A stretch of 64,000 nt of DNA from Globisporangium splendens (lineage: Eukaryota > Oomycota > Peronosporomycetes > Pythiales > Pythiaceae), in the NCBI GenBank assembly GCA_006386115.1, contig VFIW01000008.1, positions 496,001-560,000 on the forward strand, read 5' to 3'. This document shows positions 60,802 through 64,000 of the stretch, one piece after another (position 1 is the stretch's first letter; every line of letters starts with the position of its first letter). The position numbers and the translations under genes are program-made. The notes under the pieces are model-generated. The model saw only the letters and a program-made list of their open reading frames with translations, was not told the DNA's origin and did no database searches.

Positions 60802-62088
60802 ACCAGATCAAATCCTGATCCAAAACCACGGTTTTATGACGAAACCACGGCTCTGCCATCTCTGGGACGACACTAGACTCGGATCCCTTTTGAGCGTCTT
60901 GCTGTCCGTTGCCTGTCAGAGAAGGAATCGTTGGCGGAGTGTTGTTGCCGCTGAGGATGATATGATGGGTTCGGTTGCCTTGTTTGCTGGCTCGCGGGAG
61001 CCGCAACCGAAAACTCTGCTTTGGCACGAACCCGGGAATCGGAGTTGAACGCTTCTCTGCCAGTACGACAACATGCAGCGAGGTCACTGCAATACCACTG
61101 TTTGTACGCGTCAACCGCGCCACAAATATTTCAAGACTTTAGACAAAAATCATGTCCAAAAGAGAAACTTTAAAGCAAATGCGTCTTGCGCACCTTGTGA
61201 TTCGCTGGGTGCTGACAGCAATGAGCGTTCGAACAAGTTTCTGCGTGCATAACCGAGCGGTTTTCTCCTTGGACAACGCTGGTGAAGCTACTTGGACATC
61301 CAGAGCTGCGCTGTGATCAACTTGTTGGACAAAGTCGAGAACGTACACTTCTCGCGGGCTCACGACCGAGGAGCCAAAGATGAGCACCACTACGGAGAAG
61401 CAAATGAGTTATGGTAATGATACATAGAGAAGAAAAAAGCAAGACAAGCTGCACAAAGCATTGCATTGGCGGTGAACAATAGAGAATGACGCGCCATTAC
61501 GTACCTGAATGTACGCGGCCAGCAAAGAGCGCAGGCAGACTGCCTGCAAACAACCGCTCTGTCGTGTTGATGCACTTGATCGCCTTTTTCACAGGTCTAC
61601 TGCCTATCAATCGCCTAACAAAGTGTCAGTCAAGTGGACAGAAATCTCAGCGCAAAGTCAGCGTTGACAAGCACAACGCAGCGCATTCCCAAACCTCTTT
61701 TGCCGCATTGCAAGCCGTTGAGCTTGTTCATATTCACGCTCTGTCACGGCATGGCGCAGTGCAGGATACACCCTATCGCGACACACACATGTAGACACAC
61801 AGTTAGGCTAGGTGAACAAGCGCAGAGCATGAGCCGCCCACTTGATTGCACGCACGTCGGTATCTGTCCGCGAAAGTACAGCAGGAACTGCACCAATTGC
61901 GCCACCATGGACGCACAGATTTCGCCATCCAGTGCCACTCGATACTCAACGCGTAGCGGAGGCACAACAGTCGCAGATGCCGGCGCCTTCTGTGTGCTGC
62001 TGCTGCCGCGTTCTTCGATGCTGCACGCCGTCAGCTTCCGAAGCGCGGCGCATTCCGCATCCGCCATGCTGTTCGCCATTGTTTGCAT
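60758..62088 (-). CDS. MAD2L1BP: MAD2L1-binding protein (p31comet)
   Basis: Four exons read leftward: 62088-61856, 61614-61505, 61389-61194 and 61097-60758, all GT-AG and phase-consistent, 292 residues. The product carries MVAQLVQFLLYFRGQIP (the MAD2-like helix before the basic loop), KKAIKCINTTERLFAGSLP, VVLIFGSSVVSPREVYVLDF (matches the 'LLLGGT.vSPKE.Y.l' strand) and VTSLHVVVLAEKRSTPIPGF plus a C-terminal WYAFDKPIAGF. These follow p31comet in order; it has a HORMA-like fold. p31comet works with the TRIP13 ATPase to open closed MAD2 and switch off the spindle checkpoint. It is divergent with MED6, about 300 bp away. The C-terminal exon overlaps the start of the coiled-coil neighbour. Confidence 0.82.
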
Positions 62089-62392
62089 CTGGTGCGGTCA
62101 TTCAAAAACTCGTTTTGGCGGTTCGAGTCTGCCTCTTGACTAAATAAGTAGCCATATATCAATTAATACAGGGACACAGAATGAAATTACAAGTACATTT
62201 TTGATTCATTAACCAGCAGAAAATAAAAGCATTCAATTTAACATTGATACTACATAAAGGTATCGATCCTTTCACATTAGGTTCGAATGCACAATACGAA
62301 CTTTACGCGCTCGTTTTTGCTTTTTTTGCATGCCGTTCGCCAGGACAACCATACCAAAACCCATATAAAAAGCCAGGAACGCGACGACAACA
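62089..62392. promoter_or_regulatory. Divergent promoter between p31comet and MED6
   Basis: 304 bases between the two head-to-head starts. AT-rich in the middle (62150-62240). Confidence 0.4.
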
Positions 62393-63361
62393 ATGGAGGT
62401 GGCGACGCACGTGGACGACTACAACGCGTCGTTCCGCGACACGATGTGGCTGCAGTCGTTCCCGCTGAACGCGCAGACCGTGATCCACTATTTCGCGCTG
62501 TCGCCGTTCTACGATCGGTCCTGCAACAACGAGCGGCTCAAGATGCAGCGGCTCGGTCTCGACCAGCTCAAGAACATGCGCGGCGTCGAGTACGAGGTGC
62601 TGCCGAACACGGCCAAGCAGCTGCCGCAGCAGCTCTTCCTCATCCGCAAGCAGCGCCGCAGTGGTCGCACGCAGGTCGAGCCGCTCGCGATCTACTACGT
62701 GCTCGACGGCACCGTCTACCAGGCTCCCAACATCCACGCGATGCTCACGTCCCGACTGGTAAGTTACGTGACGGATCTTTGAGCTCGCAAATGACCACGC
62801 TTACGCTGACTGCACATGTGTGTACGTGTGTTGTTCTATTGCTTTTTGTAGAAGAAGTGCAGTTACCGCGTAAACAAAGCGTTCCATGCGCTGGCGGCGG
62901 GCGTGCGCTTTAGTCCGACGGAGGGCTACGCGTGGGACTTTAGCTCCAAGGACAAGAAAGAACCGATCATTCCCTCCGAGCGTACGTCTTACCATGCACG
63001 CACGTGCGGCTATCTCGGAGTAAGATGCATGAACTGACGCGAGAGCTTTGCTTTAATGTGTATGAATGCTTTAGAACTCCAATTGAAGCTCAAGCAGAAA
63101 TACGAGAAAATGGAAAAGCAGCGCGAGCACTCGGCGCGCGTCGACTCGATCCTGATCCAATTGATGAAGAAGCACGCACCCGAGATCGCCGAGAAGCTCG
63201 AGGCCGAGAACCATGCGAACAACCGCGCGGCGCAGGGCAACCCCAACGGCGGACCCGCTCCTGCGTCGGCGCTTCAAGGCGGAGCTGCGGCTGGTGCCAA
63301 GCGAGAGAACAACGACGTTGCTTCTGCAAATGATGCTGCCAAGCGACAAAAAGTGAACTAG
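62393..63361 (+). CDS. MED6: Mediator complex subunit 6
   Basis: Three exons: 62393-62758, 62852-62981 and 63075-63361, 260 residues. The N-terminal block has SFRDTMWLQSFPLNAQTVIHYFALSPFYDRSCNNE, GVEYEVLPNTA, LAIYYVLDGTVYQAP and, after the intron, KKCSYRVNKAFHALAAGVRF, all signature elements of MED6. A coiled coil (KLKQKYEKMEKQ) and an Ala/Asn/Gly-rich tail ending KRQKVN follow. MED6 is a head-module subunit bridging to RNA polymerase II. Confidence 0.95.
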
Positions 63362-63638
63362 GTGCGCACGCAGCATAATGGTGAGGGGGCAGGATAACCA
63401 TATAATAAAGAACGTATTGATTTGATTTAGCCTAAGCAAATGCATGCCACATGCTTCAACTTTACGCTGAAAAGCTAATGGTGTTGAGTGCACCACCTAG
63501 GTCAAAGGCGTACAACGTACGACGCCTCAATGGAATGTGCAAGTTCTTGGTGTCAATTTCACATACTAAGCTATGCAACTTCTCCTTTCTCCCTCTCTCT
63601 TTGTCTTCGTACCGAAGCAAGTCTGCCAATCATCTCGT

Positions 63639-64000
63639 TTACTTGTCCTTCTTCTTCTCGTAGTCCTCCGTCGTCTGCTGCACCGTGTCCTCGACGCTGT
63701 CCTTCATGTTCTCGGTCTTCTTCTCCGTCGCGTCCTTCACGTTGGCTGTCTTCTTGTCCAAATCCTCGCGCTCCTGACGCAGCGCCTCGACCGCCTGGTC
63801 CTTCGCGCTCATCATCTTGTTCTCGAGCACCACGCGCTTCACCTGCAAGCGTTCCATGCCGGCTTTCCACTTCTCTGGGTTGCGCCGACGCACCACCCAT
63901 CCCGCCAACAGCAACAGCAACGGCACGATCCACACGAGGTGGGTCCAGCACATGTGGTTCGACGAGAGCCCCAAGCAGTATCGCTTGTCGCCGACCGAGT
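63639..64000 (-). CDS. Membrane protein with one helix and coiled-coil tail (5' end outside window)
   Basis: Leftward reading from 64000 is open with no start inside the window and ends at 63639. The visible part begins VGDKRYCLGLSSNHMCWTHL, then a hydrophobic helix (VWIVPLLLLLAGWVVRRR) and a charged, heptad-like tail (KDQAVEALRQEREDLDKKTANVKDATEKK) ending EKKKDK. Probably one membrane span with a cytosolic coiled coil; function unknown. Convergent with MED6. Confidence 0.5.
   Translation of the reverse strand, partial: SVGDKRYCLGLSSNHMCWTHLVWIVPLLLLLAGWVVRRRNPEKWKAGMERLQVKRVVLENKMMSAKDQAVEALRQEREDLDKKTANVKDATEKKTENMKDSVEDTVQQTTEDYEKKKDK

Noticed and set aside
1..64000. CRISPR arrays, bacterial operons and ribosome binding sites
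   Set aside because: None found; introns and gene content show a eukaryotic genome.

Overview
The window reads as a chromosomal segment of an oomycete, most likely of the Pythium/Phytophthora lineage. Three lines of evidence support this. Genes are dense on both strands and carry short GT-AG introns (about 40-140 nt). Housekeeping and flagellar genes sit next to oomycete-specific secreted or effector-type families: Crinkler-like LxLYLAK proteins, an RxLR-like ORF and a CBEL-type PAN domain. Zoospore/cilium genes (SPATA17-like, LRR coiled-coil, ASPM-like) are also present. Exon boundaries below were inferred by eye from splice consensus, reading phase and protein family patterns. No transcript or database evidence was available.

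Layout. 0-9.6 kb: end of a Coa1/Tim21-like gene, a degenerate HAD-like gene, a MARVEL-like gene with a frameshift, an RxLR-like membrane ORF, a divergent LRR/SPATA17 pair, PITHD1 and a small zinc-type protein. 9.9-14.5 kb: housekeeping block with GMP reductase, GAR1, snRNP SmG and MBF1. 14.6-16.4 kb: Crinkler-like gene plus a decayed copy. 16.7-29.7 kb: ribosomal P1, an unrecognised gene, a 2089-residue ASPM homologue, RNase-kappa, TMEM14 and a PH-like/coiled-coil gene. 30.6-31.3 kb: a third Crinkler-like relic. 32-45.5 kb: two full ABCC (MRP) transporters in the same orientation. They flank a receptor-like LRR relic, a CBEL-like fragment, RPC7 and an AT-hook gene. 45.8-51.7 kb: a LicD-type gene, then two membrane-anchored HEPN/Swt1-like genes flanking a dead paralogue and transposon debris. 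51.8-64 kb: SWEET transporter, Hv1 proton channel, MYND protein with a CaaX end, CdsA-like membrane protein, FKBP relic, coiled-coil gene, p31comet (MAD2L1BP), MED6 and a partial membrane protein.

The most notable signals are four. (1) An approximately 839-bp, almost identical NBD2 tract ends at the stop codons of two otherwise diverged ABCC genes, which indicates recent gene conversion. (2) There is a small local family of tail-anchored HEPN (Swt1-like) proteins in which one domain keeps the RNxxAH motif while its relatives have lost the histidine. (3) Three dispersed Crinkler-like copies are at different stages of decay. (4) Several enzyme-like proteins have lost catalytic residues (HAD-like, CdsA-like). 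Several genes carry single-base frameshifts or nonsense codons; some may be assembly errors and should be checked against reads.
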